Source: Pseudomonas libanensis | GTDB lineage: Bacteria > Pseudomonadota > Gammaproteobacteria > Pseudomonadales > Pseudomonadaceae | Reading direction: 5' to 3' | Assembly: GCF_001439685.1 (NCBI RefSeq) | Contig: NZ_JYLH01000016.1 | Location: forward strand, 1-64,000 | Length of the DNA stretch: 64,000 nucleotides | In this document: positions 48,755-56,945 of the stretch, piece by piece | How the letters are laid out: the number at the start of each line of letters is the position of its first letter | Position numbering within the stretch: the first letter of the stretch is position 1 | Notes under the pieces: model-generated | What the model was told of the DNA's origin: nothing | What the model saw: only the letters and a program-made list of their open reading frames with translations | The model's database searches: none | Translations under genes and position numbers: made by a program

Positions 48755-51202
48755 ATGCTGTTGTTGTGGATACTGGTGCTGGTGGTCGGCATTGCCTACC
48801 TGGCACACCGCCGTACCGCCCCCCTGCCCGCCCTGGGCGTGGTCGCCGTCTACCTGCTGGCGATGGGCGCCTGGAGCCACGCACCGGGTTGGCTGCTGCT
48901 GATCTTCTGGGTGCTCATCGCCGTGGTCGCCGTGCCGTTGCTGTTGCCCGACCTGCGCCGCCAATACTTCACCAAGCCGCTGTTCAGCTGGTTCCAGAAA
49001 GTCTTGCCGCCGATGTCCGAGACCGAACGCGATGCCATCGATGCCGGCACCGTCTGGTGGGACGGGGAACTGTTCAGCGGGCGCCCCGACTGGGACAAAT
49101 TGCTGGCCTACCCCAAGGCGCAATTGACCGAAGAAGAACAGGCGTTTATCGACGGCCCTACCGAAGAACTCTGCGCCATGGTCAGCGACTGGGAAATCGG
49201 CCAGGCGATGGACCTGCCGCCGGCGGCTTGGGAACACATCAAGGCCCACGGCTTCTTCGCCCTGATCATTCCCAAGGAATATGGCGGCAAGGGATTCTCC
49301 GCCTATGCCCACTCCCAGGTCGCCATGAAACTCGCGACCCGCAGCGGTGACCTCGCCTCGACCGTGATGGTGCCCAACTCCCTCGGCCCGGCCGAGCTGC
49401 TGCTGCACTATGGCACTGAGGAACAACGCAACCACTACCTGCCGCGCCTGGCCCGTGGCGACGACATTCCATGCTTCGCCCTCACCGGTCCGCTGGCCGG
49501 CTCCGATGCGGGCGCCATGCCCGACACCGGCGTGATCTGCAAAGGCGAATGGGAAGGCAAGGAAACCCTCGGCCTGCGCCTGAACTGGGAAAAACGCTAC
49601 ATCACCCTCGGCCCGGTCGCGACCCTGCTCGGCCTGGCCTTCAAGGCCCATGACCCGGACCATCTGCTGGGCGATGAAGAAGACCTGGGCATCAGCCTGG
49701 CATTGATTCCAACCGATACCCCTGGCGTTGAAATCGGCCGTCGTCACCTGCCCCTGGGCGCCGCGTTCATGAACGGCCCCAACTCCGGCAAGGACGTGTT
49801 CATCCCCCTGGAATACCTGATCGGTGGCCAGGAAATGCTCGGCAAGGGCTGGATGATGCTGATGAACTGCCTGTCGGTGGGCCGCTCCATCTCCCTGCCG
49901 GCAGTCGGTACCGGCGCGGCCAAGTTCACCAGCCTGGTGACCGGGCAATACGCCCAGGTGCGCGAGCAGTTCAACGTACCGCTGTCGGCCTTCGAAGGTA
50001 TCCAGGAAGCCCTGGCGCGCATCGGCGGCAATGCCTGGCTGATGGACAGCGCCCGCATGCTCACCGCCAATGCCGTGGATTTGGGCGAGAAGCCCTCGGT
50101 GTTGTCGGCGATCCTCAAGTACCACCTGACCGAGCGCGGCCGTGAGTGCATCAGCCACGCCATGGACGTGCACGGCGGCAAGGGCATCATCATGGGCCCG
50201 AACAACTACCTGGGTCGTAGCTGGCAAGGCGCGCCGATCTTCATCACGGTGGAAGGCGCGAATATCCTTTCGCGCAACCTGATGATTTTCGGCCAGGGCG
50301 CGATTCGCTGCCATCCGTTCGTCCTTAAGGAGATGGCCCTGGCCGGTCGCGAAGACCATGACCAGGCGCTGAAGGAGTTCGATGGCCTGCTGATGCAACA
50401 CATCGGCTTTGCCGTGAGCAACGCGGCCAGCACCCTGGTGCTGAACCTGGGCTTCGGGCATTTCGACAAAGCCCCTGGCAACCGTTTGAGCCAGGGCTAC
50501 TTCCGCGCCCTGAACCGCCAGGCGGCGGCGTTTGCGCTGCTGGCAGACCTGAGCATGATGCTGCTGGGCGGCGAACTGAAACGTCGCGAACGCTTGTCGG
50601 CGCGCCTGGGTGACGTGCTCAGCCATATGTACCTGGCATCGGCGGCGCTCAAGCGTTATCACGACCTCGACTCGCCGGATCACCTGGAACCGCTGTTCGC
50701 CTGGGCCATGGAAGAAAGCCTGGGTAAATCGGAACGCGCACTGGATGAACTGCTGAGCAACTTCCCGAACAAAGTGTTGGGCTGTCTGCTGCGGGTGATC
50801 GTGTTCCCGTTCGGGCGTCGGCATACCGGGCCGTCCGACGCGCTGGATGCCGAAGTGGCCGAAGTGATCGGTCGCGCCAAGGGCGACCCGACCCTGGAAG
50901 AATTGTTGGCCGGCTGCTATCGCCCGCAATCGGCAGAAGACCCAGTGGGCGCGCTGCAGCATGCCTACGACCTGCTCGGTGCCAGCCATCCGTTGCAGAA
51001 AAAACTGCATGCCGCGCTTAAAAGCGGGCAAGTCAAACCGACGGCCGGTGAGTCTGCCATCGACGCAGCCCTGCACGCCGGCGTGCTGCAACCGGCCGAA
51101 GCGCAAACCTTGCGTGACGCCGAAGCGGCGCGGCGCACAGTGATCGACGTGGATGATTTCAGCAAGGAAGAGCTGATGCAGGCCGAAGGTAAAGTCCGCT
51201 GA
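48755..51202 (+). CDS. fadE: Acyl-CoA dehydrogenase FadE, long form
   Basis: 815 residues, the size of E. coli FadE, from ATG 48755 with GGAGG upstream. First step of fatty-acid beta-oxidation (FAD-dependent). Two N-terminal hydrophobic helices (LLLWILVLVVGIAYLAH; WLLLIFWVLIAVVAVPLLL) anchor it to the membrane. The dehydrogenase core includes FALIIPKEYGGKGFSAYAHS, FALTGPLAGSDAGAMPDTG and DVHGGKGIIMGPNNYLGR. The last 150 residues form the DUF1974-type tail. Followed by a strong terminator. Confidence 0.95.
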   Translation: MLLLWILVLVVGIAYLAHRRTAPLPALGVVAVYLLAMGAWSHAPGWLLLIFWVLIAVVAVPLLLPDLRRQYFTKPLFSWFQKVLPPMSETERDAIDAGTVWWDGELFSGRPDWDKLLAYPKAQLTEEEQAFIDGPTEELCAMVSDWEIGQAMDLPPAAWEHIKAHGFFALIIPKEYGGKGFSAYAHSQVAMKLATRSGDLASTVMVPNSLGPAELLLHYGTEEQRNHYLPRLARGDDIPCFALTGPLAGSDAGAMPDTGVICKGEWEGKETLGLRLNWEKRYITLGPVATLLGLAFKAHDPDHLLGDEEDLGISLALIPTDTPGVEIGRRHLPLGAAFMNGPNSGKDVFIPLEYLIGGQEMLGKGWMMLMNCLSVGRSISLPAVGTGAAKFTSLVTGQYAQVREQFNVPLSAFEGIQEALARIGGNAWLMDSARMLTANAVDLGEKPSVLSAILKYHLTERGRECISHAMDVHGGKGIIMGPNNYLGRSWQGAPIFITVEGANILSRNLMIFGQGAIRCHPFVLKEMALAGREDHDQALKEFDGLLMQHIGFAVSNAASTLVLNLGFGHFDKAPGNRLSQGYFRALNRQAAAFALLADLSMMLLGGELKRRERLSARLGDVLSHMYLASAALKRYHDLDSPDHLEPLFAWAMEESLGKSERALDELLSNFPNKVLGCLLRVIVFPFGRRHTGPSDALDAEVAEVIGRAKGDPTLEELLAGCYRPQSAEDPVGALQHAYDLLGASHPLQKKLHAALKSGQVKPTAGESAIDAALHAGVLQPAEAQTLRDAEAARRTVIDVDDFSKEELMQAEGKVR

Positions 51203-51222
51203 GTCAAGCGGTCATATAAATA

Positions 51223-51258
51223 CGGGCGCGAGAGGCATATACTCTCGCGCCCGTTTTT
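51223..51258 (+). terminator. Terminator after fadE
   Basis: Perfect 12-bp stem CGGGCGCGAGAG (51223-51234) / CTCTCGCGCCCG (51242-51253) with 7-base loop, then TTTTT. Confidence 0.92.
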
Positions 51259-51277
51259 GCTTTAGAGGACTTATCTC

Positions 51278-51685
51278 GTGTCCAACGTCGTTGCCGATCA
51301 TCTCGTCTTGCTCGACCACTTGCGCAGCATCCTGGTTGCCGTCGGCGAAGCCGAACAGGTGCCCGAGGAAAGCCACTCGCTGTTCCTGGAGCGTTTTGAC
51401 GAACTGCGCGCCCTGCTGCCGATCGACCCGATCGAAAGCCAGTACCTGGGCCAGGACCTGATGAGCCAGGTCATCCTGCGCTACCCGCAGATCGCCCATT
51501 TGGTCCCCCGCGATCTGCTGTGGTTCTTTGGCGGTGACTGCCTGCACTTCATGCCCGACGAGGAACTGGACCTGTACCAGGCCCTGGAAGAGCGTCGCTA
51601 TGAAGCTGAACAGAACGACGAACCGTTCGACTGGAACCAGGAAAAGCAACTGCTGGCCATGCCCCAAGACCAGAGCAAGCACTGA
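51278..51685 (+). CDS. Conserved hypothetical protein with PA2815-like neighbour
   Basis: 135 residues from GTG 51278 (AGAGGA upstream). Acidic, helical, no signal peptide or membrane span. Contains IESQYLGQDLMSQVILRYPQ and VPRDLLWFFGGDCLHFMPDE, which look conserved. No domain recognised. I recall a similar small gene beside fadE in other Pseudomonas genomes, often labelled as hypothetical. It has no link to fadE by transcription because the terminator intervenes. Confidence 0.78.
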   Translation: MSNVVADHLVLLDHLRSILVAVGEAEQVPEESHSLFLERFDELRALLPIDPIESQYLGQDLMSQVILRYPQIAHLVPRDLLWFFGGDCLHFMPDEELDLYQALEERRYEAEQNDEPFDWNQEKQLLAMPQDQSKH

Positions 51686-51708
51686 TTTTTCAAACACTGA
51701 GATTCAAA

Positions 51709-51797
51709 TGTGGGAGGGGGCTTGCCCCCGATAGCGGTCTGTCAGTCACCTTTGCATTGACTGACCCACTGCTATCGGGGGCAAGCCCCCTCCCACA
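51709..51797. repeat. REPIN of the GGGGGCTTGCCCCC class
   Basis: TGTGGGAGGGGGCTTGCCCC and its complement, inward-facing. Its right half overlaps the 3' end of the LysR gene. This is a different REP class from the other pairs. Confidence 0.92.
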
Positions 51798-52720
51798 TTT
51801 AGCTTTGGCTCTTTCGCCATGCACTCCACCAGATAATCAATAAACACCCGCAACTTCGGCGGCAAGTACCGCGTCGGCGAATGCAGCAACCACGCCTCGC
51901 CATGGTAAGACGCAATAAAGTCCCACGCCGGCAACACTTGCACCAACTGGCCCGCCGCCAACGCATGCCGCGCCGTGAAATACGGCAAGCTGCCAATCCC
52001 CACATGCTGCAATACCGCATCCAACCGCACCCCAGTGTGGTTCGCCGCATAACGCCCGCGTACGCCAACCGTCACCGCCTTGCCGGCCTGGCGAAATTTC
52101 CAGCGCGAGTCGCCCGGAGTTTCCCCCAGGTAGATGCAACTGTGTTCGAGCAAATCGTGGGGATGGCATGGGGTGCCATGTTCGGCCAGGTACTGCGGCG
52201 TCGCGCACAGCAAGTGTTCGATGGGCAATAACTGGCGCCCGACCAAGCCAGGCGGCGGGCTGTCAGTGATGCGAATGCTCAGGTCGACGTTATCGTCGAT
52301 CAGGTCCACGTGCCGATCCTCGAGAATCAATTGCACATCCACCTTGGGATAGCGCCGCAGAAATTCCGGCATATGCGGATGCACCACAAAGCGCCCCACC
52401 GCCTTGGGCACGCTGACCCGAACCAGGCCCTCGGCTTCATGGTTGAATTGGCCACTGATTTCCATCACCGAGCGGGCCGCGTTGACCATCTCCTGGCAAC
52501 GCTTGAACACCTCTTCGCCACCCTCGCTCAGGCGCAGCTTGCGTGTGGTGCGTTGCAGCAAGCGCGTGGCCAGGGCCTGCTCCAGGCGTGAAATGCTGCG
52601 GCTCACGGCCGACGGCGAAACGCTCAGTTGCCGCGCCGCCTCCGAGAAGCTGCCGGTTTCCACGACTTTGACGAAAATCGCCATTTCACCCAACAGCGGC
52701 AAGGGAAGATTGATGCTCAT
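51746..52720 (-). CDS. LysR-family regulator with a REPIN-encoded C-terminus
   Basis: 324 residues from ATG 52720; ATG 52735 is also possible. HTH EMAIFVKVVETGSFSEAARQ, then SVSPSAVSRSISRLEQAL; effector domain of the CrgA/DmlR type (GRFVVHPHMPEFLRRYPKVD). The last 15 or so residues (NVGGGLPPIAVGQSMQR) are translated from the REPIN, so the original stop has probably been replaced. Divergent from the AlaX gene. Confidence 0.88.
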   Translation of the reverse strand: MSINLPLPLLGEMAIFVKVVETGSFSEAARQLSVSPSAVSRSISRLEQALATRLLQRTTRKLRLSEGGEEVFKRCQEMVNAARSVMEISGQFNHEAEGLVRVSVPKAVGRFVVHPHMPEFLRRYPKVDVQLILEDRHVDLIDDNVDLSIRITDSPPPGLVGRQLLPIEHLLCATPQYLAEHGTPCHPHDLLEHSCIYLGETPGDSRWKFRQAGKAVTVGVRGRYAANHTGVRLDAVLQHVGIGSLPYFTARHALAAGQLVQVLPAWDFIASYHGEAWLLHSPTRYLPPKLRVFIDYLVECMAKEPKLNVGGGLPPIAVGQSMQR

Positions 52721-52806
52721 GACGCACAGGTCCATTGATAATTGAACGGATTATCACCCATCCACGCACTATTTATACTGCCCACAGAACCCTGATGCGG
52801 ATGTAG

Positions 52807-53448
52807 ATGATGACCGAGCGCCTGTTTTTTACCCACGACCACCTGACGGCCGAGCTGGAAGTGCTCAGTTGCACTGCGCACGAAGAGCAATTTGCCGTGA
52901 TCTTGCAGTCGACGATCTTCCATCCCCAAGGCGGCGGCCAGCCGTTCGACACTGGCTGGCTCGGAGATAGCCAGGTACTGCGGGTCATACAGGAGGCCGA
53001 ACATGTGGTGCACTACGTTGATCAGCCGTTGCAAGCCGGCCCAGTCATTGCGCGAGTCGATGCACAGCGCCGCGCGCTGCACACCCGCCTGCATTCGGCG
53101 GGGCATTTGATTGGCAATGCCGGCGAACGTCTGGGCTGGATGCCGATCAAGGCCCACCATTGGCCGGGTGAAGGCAAGATCACGTTTATCCGTGGCGAAG
53201 CTGCACAGGACATGGATGCCCAAATGCTTCAACTGCAGGTCAACCAATGGATCGCAGCCGACTACCCACGGCATATGAGGCTGGAAGAAGGCATCCGGGA
53301 AGTTGGCTTCGGCCAGTTGCCGCCATATGCGTGCGGTGGCACCCATGTGCAAATGTTGAGCGAACTGGGCCAGGTGACGATTTTGGCATTGTCGGAGAAA
53401 AAAGGCGCCCTGTCGGTGCGCTACGAAATCAATGTGGGAGGGGGCTGA
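52807..53448 (+). CDS. AlaX-type alanyl-tRNA editing protein
   Basis: 213 residues. Trans-editing relative of the AlaRS editing domain that deacylates mischarged Ser- or Gly-tRNA(Ala). Zinc ligands are seen: His92 and His96 in HTRLHSAGHLIG and Cys176 and His180 in YACGGTHVQML. IFHPQGGGQPFDTG is the conserved N-terminal loop. The chain ends NVGGG, encoded by half of a REP element (TGTGGGAGGGGGCT at 53433-53446) with the stop inside it. Starts with MM; the second Met is possible. Confidence 0.9.
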   Translation: MMTERLFFTHDHLTAELEVLSCTAHEEQFAVILQSTIFHPQGGGQPFDTGWLGDSQVLRVIQEAEHVVHYVDQPLQAGPVIARVDAQRRALHTRLHSAGHLIGNAGERLGWMPIKAHHWPGEGKITFIRGEAAQDMDAQMLQLQVNQWIAADYPRHMRLEEGIREVGFGQLPPYACGGTHVQMLSELGQVTILALSEKKGALSVRYEINVGGG

Positions 53449-53467
53449 TGCGCCACAGAGAAATAGG

Positions 53468-55042
53468 CTACACGGCAATCGCCCCCGCCCTCCCCGGCTC
53501 TACCACAAACGACTTCAACGTCGACACCGTCGCCGCCGGGTCCCGCGGATCACTGATCGCGCGAAAGTTCGTCAGCATCCGCTGGGCCGTCAACTCCACC
53601 GATACGTACCCGCGCTGCCGGCTGTCGAAGAACTTCACATGGGGGTTGAGCGGTATGATCTTCATAAAGGCGTCATAGGGCGGCCCGTCTGACGTCACCG
53701 ACGAGCCGACGAACTCGGTGGCGACCACCGCCGAGTCCGGATTGTCGGCCTCTGCATGCAGGTCCGTGGCCCAGAACGAATGTATGTCGCCGCCCCAGAA
53801 CACCGGATTGCTCAACCGATGGCGCGTGATGGACGCCAGCATCCGCGAACGGTTCGCCATGTAGCCATCCCAGCCATCGGTCCAGCGCCCTGGCTTGTGG
53901 TTGGTGAGATCACGCTGGATCAGCGGCGCCACCAGCAGGTCCTGGGCGATCACATTCCACTGTGCCTTCGACTGGGCAAACCCCTGGTCCAGCCAGGCTT
54001 CTTGCTGCCAGCCGAGCAACGTGCGGGCAGGGTCACGCAAGTCACGGCATGGGCTGGTCTCAATGTGCCCTTGGCGACTGCCATTGGCCTGGATACAGGG
54101 TTGCCCGGAACGGTATTGACGACCGTCGAGCACATGAAAACGGGCGAGCCGGCCATAGTCCAGGCGCCGGTAGATGCGCATGTCCGCGCCTTTCGGCACG
54201 CTGCTGGCGCGCAGGGGCATGTGTTCGTAATAGGCCTGGTAAGCCGCCGCCCGTTGCTGCAGAAATTGCGTCACGCCGACCTTGGGGTCCTGGGACCAAC
54301 GGTTGGCATAGTCGTTCTGCACTTCGTGGTCGTCCCAGGTCGCCACGCTGGGCGCGGCAGCGTGCAGGGCCTGCAGGTCCGGATCGGTCTTGTACAGCGC
54401 GTAGCGGTTGCGGTAGTCACTCAGGGTCTGCGCATTGCCGCTGCCATGGGAGCGAAAAACCTTGCCGGAATCCGCCGCGTAGGAACTGTCGTAGATATAG
54501 TCGCCGAGGAAAAACACCAGGTCGGGCTGCTCGGCAGCCAGGTGGCGGTAGGCGCTGAAATAACCGCGCTCCCAGTGCGAGCAGGACACAAACCCCAGCC
54601 GGGCCGAGGCCATGGCATGCAGTGCAGGTGTGGTGCGCGCCTGGCCCACCGGGCTCTGCGCGCCCAGCCCTTCAAATTGGTACCAGTACGGCCTGCCCGC
54701 CTCCAACCCCGCCACTTCGATGTGCACCGAATGGCCGAAACGCTCGGTCGCCATGACCTCGCCTCGCTTCACGATCTGCGTCATCGCCGCATCAGTGGCG
54801 ACCCGCCAACGTACCGGCACTGGACGACTCAACCCTCCGCGCCCATCCACAGCGTCGAAAGAAGGTGCCAGGCGCGTCCAGATCACAAAACCATCCGGCA
54901 ACGGATCGCCGGACGCCACACCGAGGGTGAACGGATAATCCACCCCGGCACTGCGCGCAAACGGGCTGAGGATGGAAAACGCCGTAGCGACCGCCAGCCC
55001 GCTGAGTACTCGACGCCGGTCGTGGTCCACGACACCGCTCAT
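53468..55042 (-). CDS. phoD: PhoD-family alkaline phosphatase / phosphodiesterase
   Basis: 524 residues from ATG 55042, whose ATGA overlaps the GNAT stop; a TTG upstream is not needed. Tat signal (DHDRRRVLSGLAVATAF), so exported folded. Fe/Ca site residues: GDYIYDSSY, TWDDHEVQNDYAN, a Cys in LGFVSCSHWERGYFSAY and NPVFWGGDIHSFW. PhoD releases phosphate from phosphodiesters such as teichoic acid or phospholipid. Convergent with AlaX; no Pho box found at its promoter side. Confidence 0.92.
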   Translation of the reverse strand: MSGVVDHDRRRVLSGLAVATAFSILSPFARSAGVDYPFTLGVASGDPLPDGFVIWTRLAPSFDAVDGRGGLSRPVPVRWRVATDAAMTQIVKRGEVMATERFGHSVHIEVAGLEAGRPYWYQFEGLGAQSPVGQARTTPALHAMASARLGFVSCSHWERGYFSAYRHLAAEQPDLVFFLGDYIYDSSYAADSGKVFRSHGSGNAQTLSDYRNRYALYKTDPDLQALHAAAPSVATWDDHEVQNDYANRWSQDPKVGVTQFLQQRAAAYQAYYEHMPLRASSVPKGADMRIYRRLDYGRLARFHVLDGRQYRSGQPCIQANGSRQGHIETSPCRDLRDPARTLLGWQQEAWLDQGFAQSKAQWNVIAQDLLVAPLIQRDLTNHKPGRWTDGWDGYMANRSRMLASITRHRLSNPVFWGGDIHSFWATDLHAEADNPDSAVVATEFVGSSVTSDGPPYDAFMKIIPLNPHVKFFDSRQRGYVSVELTAQRMLTNFRAISDPRDPAATVSTLKSFVVEPGRAGAIAV

Positions 55043-55593
55043 AGCCGTTGCTCCCAATCGTCACGCACGATGGCAAACCCGAGCAGGTCCTCGTATACAC
55101 CATTTTTCAAGAATGCCTGGCGCATACAACCTTCATAGCGCAGGCCGATCTTCTCCATGACTCGCGCAGATTCCTTGTTGCGGCCAAAACACTGGCTGTC
55201 TACGCGCTGCAATCCCAGTTCAGCGAAGCCGAAGTCCATCACCGCGCTCGCGGCTTCGGCGGCATACCCCTGGTTACGGCAGTGCGCCGCCACCCAGCCA
55301 CCCAAGTGCCCGTAGTGATGACGAGCGCTCAGACGCAGGCTGACCATGCCAATCAATTCGCCAGAGTCACGCACATGCATCCCCAGGTTCAGGCACTCAC
55401 TGGCGCGGTATTTTTCGCCGACCCCGGCAATAAACGCCTGCGCTGTTTCCAGGGTATAGGGCGATGGAATATTGGCCGTGTTGTCGGCAATTTTCGGCCC
55501 GTTGGCCAGCGCGAAAAGCATCTCGGCCTGGTGCATTTCCAGCGCTCTCAACAGCAGCCGCGGGGTGGATAAATGAGGCAACGCAGTGGGCAT
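55039..55593 (-). CDS. GNAT acetyltransferase (RimJ/RimL-like)
   Basis: 184 residues. Opens STPRLLLRALEMHQAEMLFA; acetyl-CoA loop around RNQGYAAEAASAVMDFGFAE; NKESARVMEKIGLRYEGCMR is the typical C-terminal motif. Stop overlaps the phoD start, so the two are translationally coupled. Acceptor (protein N-terminus or antibiotic) unknown. Confidence 0.88.
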   Translation of the reverse strand: MPTALPHLSTPRLLLRALEMHQAEMLFALANGPKIADNTANIPSPYTLETAQAFIAGVGEKYRASECLNLGMHVRDSGELIGMVSLRLSARHHYGHLGGWVAAHCRNQGYAAEAASAVMDFGFAELGLQRVDSQCFGRNKESARVMEKIGLRYEGCMRQAFLKNGVYEDLLGFAIVRDDWEQRL

Positions 55594-55707
55594 ACGGGGC
55601 GGCTCTCGAGATAAATTCCTTGAGGATGTACCCCGTGCATGTCAGTTTCATTACGTCGCAAAAGTGACCGGTAAGTTTTCTGAAAGACGCGTCCTAGAGC
55701 CTTTAAA

Positions 55708-55736
55708 CCGTCAATTAAAGTTAACCGTTCGGTCAT
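55708..55736 (+). promoter_or_regulatory. Weak Pho-box-like repeats upstream of exbD
   Basis: CCGTCAA (55708-55714) and CGGTCAT (55730-55736) are 22 bases (two 11-base periods) apart, matching CTGTCAT in 5/7 and 6/7 positions; the 7-mer between them is degenerate. The remaining part of 55594-55783 holds no gene. Confidence 0.3.
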
Positions 55737-55783
55737 TTTTGCCTGTTAGCGTCTTGCCCCTAATTCACTGACGGGGTAACGGA

Positions 55784-56191
55784 ATGAGAACCTGGGACGA
55801 ACCCAAGAAACGCAAGGCGCACATCGAGCTGATCCCGATGATCGACGTGATGATGTTCCTGCTGGTGTTTTTCGTACTGGTGAGCTTGAACGTGATTCCC
55901 GCGCTCGGCATGAAGACGCAATTGCCCAGCGCCAGCAGTTCACAGCAGCTCAAACCGCAAAACAAATTCATCCTCACCCTGGGCCTGGAAGGCCAGTTGC
56001 AACTCGATGGCAAGGACCTGACGGTGGATGCCTTGGTGCCGGCGTTGAAGGCCGCCGAAAAGCCCGATAGCAAGTCGACGATCATCGTCAACAGTGACAA
56101 AGGCGTGGAAGTCTCGCGCCTGGTGGAAGTGATGGACACCCTGCGCCTGGGTGGCTTCACCTCCGTATCCATCGCTACGCGTAAGTCCTGA
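55784..56191 (+). CDS. exbD: ExbD-family proton-channel subunit
   Basis: 135 residues; one transmembrane helix near 20-40 carrying the essential Asp in ELIPMIDVMMFLLVFFVLVS; periplasmic domain after that (FILTLGLEGQLQLDGKDLT). With ExbB it energises TonB. First gene of a four-gene Ton cluster. A second, housekeeping Ton system would be expected elsewhere in the genome. Confidence 0.93.
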   Translation: MRTWDEPKKRKAHIELIPMIDVMMFLLVFFVLVSLNVIPALGMKTQLPSASSSQQLKPQNKFILTLGLEGQLQLDGKDLTVDALVPALKAAEKPDSKSTIIVNSDKGVEVSRLVEVMDTLRLGGFTSVSIATRKS

Positions 56192-56193
56192 TC

Positions 56194-56922
56194 ATGTACG
56201 TGCTGTTTCGTGCGCGTCAGCTGCTGGGCAGTGTCCCCGCCGTGATCGCCCTGGTGCTGATTGCACTGGGTATCCAGTCCCAGACCTTGAAGGTCGAGCC
56301 GGTGTATGACGAGTCGGCGGTCGAGTTGGCATTGGTCGAACCGGAGCCGGAAGTCGTCTCGGAACCGGTGGTGGAGCAAGAGCCGCCACCGCCGGTGATC
56401 GAAGACGAGGAGGCCGAGCCAGCGCCACCGCCACCGCCACCCAAGCCGCTGCCCAAACCCGAACCCAAGCCCAAGCCAAAACCGCTGCCCAAGCCGGTGG
56501 TTGCCAAGGCCGTGCCCACGCCGCCGGTGGCCGCAGCCAAACCCGTTGCGCCCGTGGCAGCCCCGACAGCGCCTGTGGCGCCGCCAGCCCCGCCTGCGCC
56601 GCCGAAAGTCGATGGCCAGGCCCTGGAAGGTGGTTACCTCAAAGGCTTGCGCAACGAACTGGACACCTACAAGCAGTACCCCACCGGGCGCCAGGCGTCC
56701 CTCGAACGCCCGAGTGGCGAGGTGGTGGTGTGGTTGCTGGTAGATCGCCAGGGTCGCGTTCTCGACTCCGGCGTACAAAGCCCGGCCTCAAGCATGCTGC
56801 TCAACCGGGCTGCCACCAACAGCTTGCGGCGCATCAAGCAAGTCAAGCCGTTCCCCGAGCAAGCCTTCGGGGGGCGCAACGAGCAACGCTTCACCGCCAC
56901 CTTCAACTACAGCGTGCAATAA
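56194..56922 (+). CDS. tonB: TonB-family energy transducer
   Basis: 242 residues, two bases after exbD. N-terminal transmembrane helix (VIALVLIALGI), acidic then Pro/Lys-rich periplasm-spanning segment (PPPPPPKPLPKPEPKPKPKP), then the C-terminal TonB domain from about 145 (YLKGLRNELDTYKQYPTGRQ; GRVLDSGVQSPASS). Contacts the Ton box of the receptor encoded next. Confidence 0.93.
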   Translation: MYVLFRARQLLGSVPAVIALVLIALGIQSQTLKVEPVYDESAVELALVEPEPEVVSEPVVEQEPPPPVIEDEEAEPAPPPPPPKPLPKPEPKPKPKPLPKPVVAKAVPTPPVAAAKPVAPVAAPTAPVAPPAPPAPPKVDGQALEGGYLKGLRNELDTYKQYPTGRQASLERPSGEVVVWLLVDRQGRVLDSGVQSPASSMLLNRAATNSLRRIKQVKPFPEQAFGGRNEQRFTATFNYSVQ

Positions 56923-56945
56923 GCACCCGACCCAGGACGACAGTG

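Noticed and set aside
48593..51106. 837-codon frame antisense to fadE.
   Set aside because: Shadow frame; the translation is Gln/Arg/His-rich without domain features, and the sense frame is clearly FadE.
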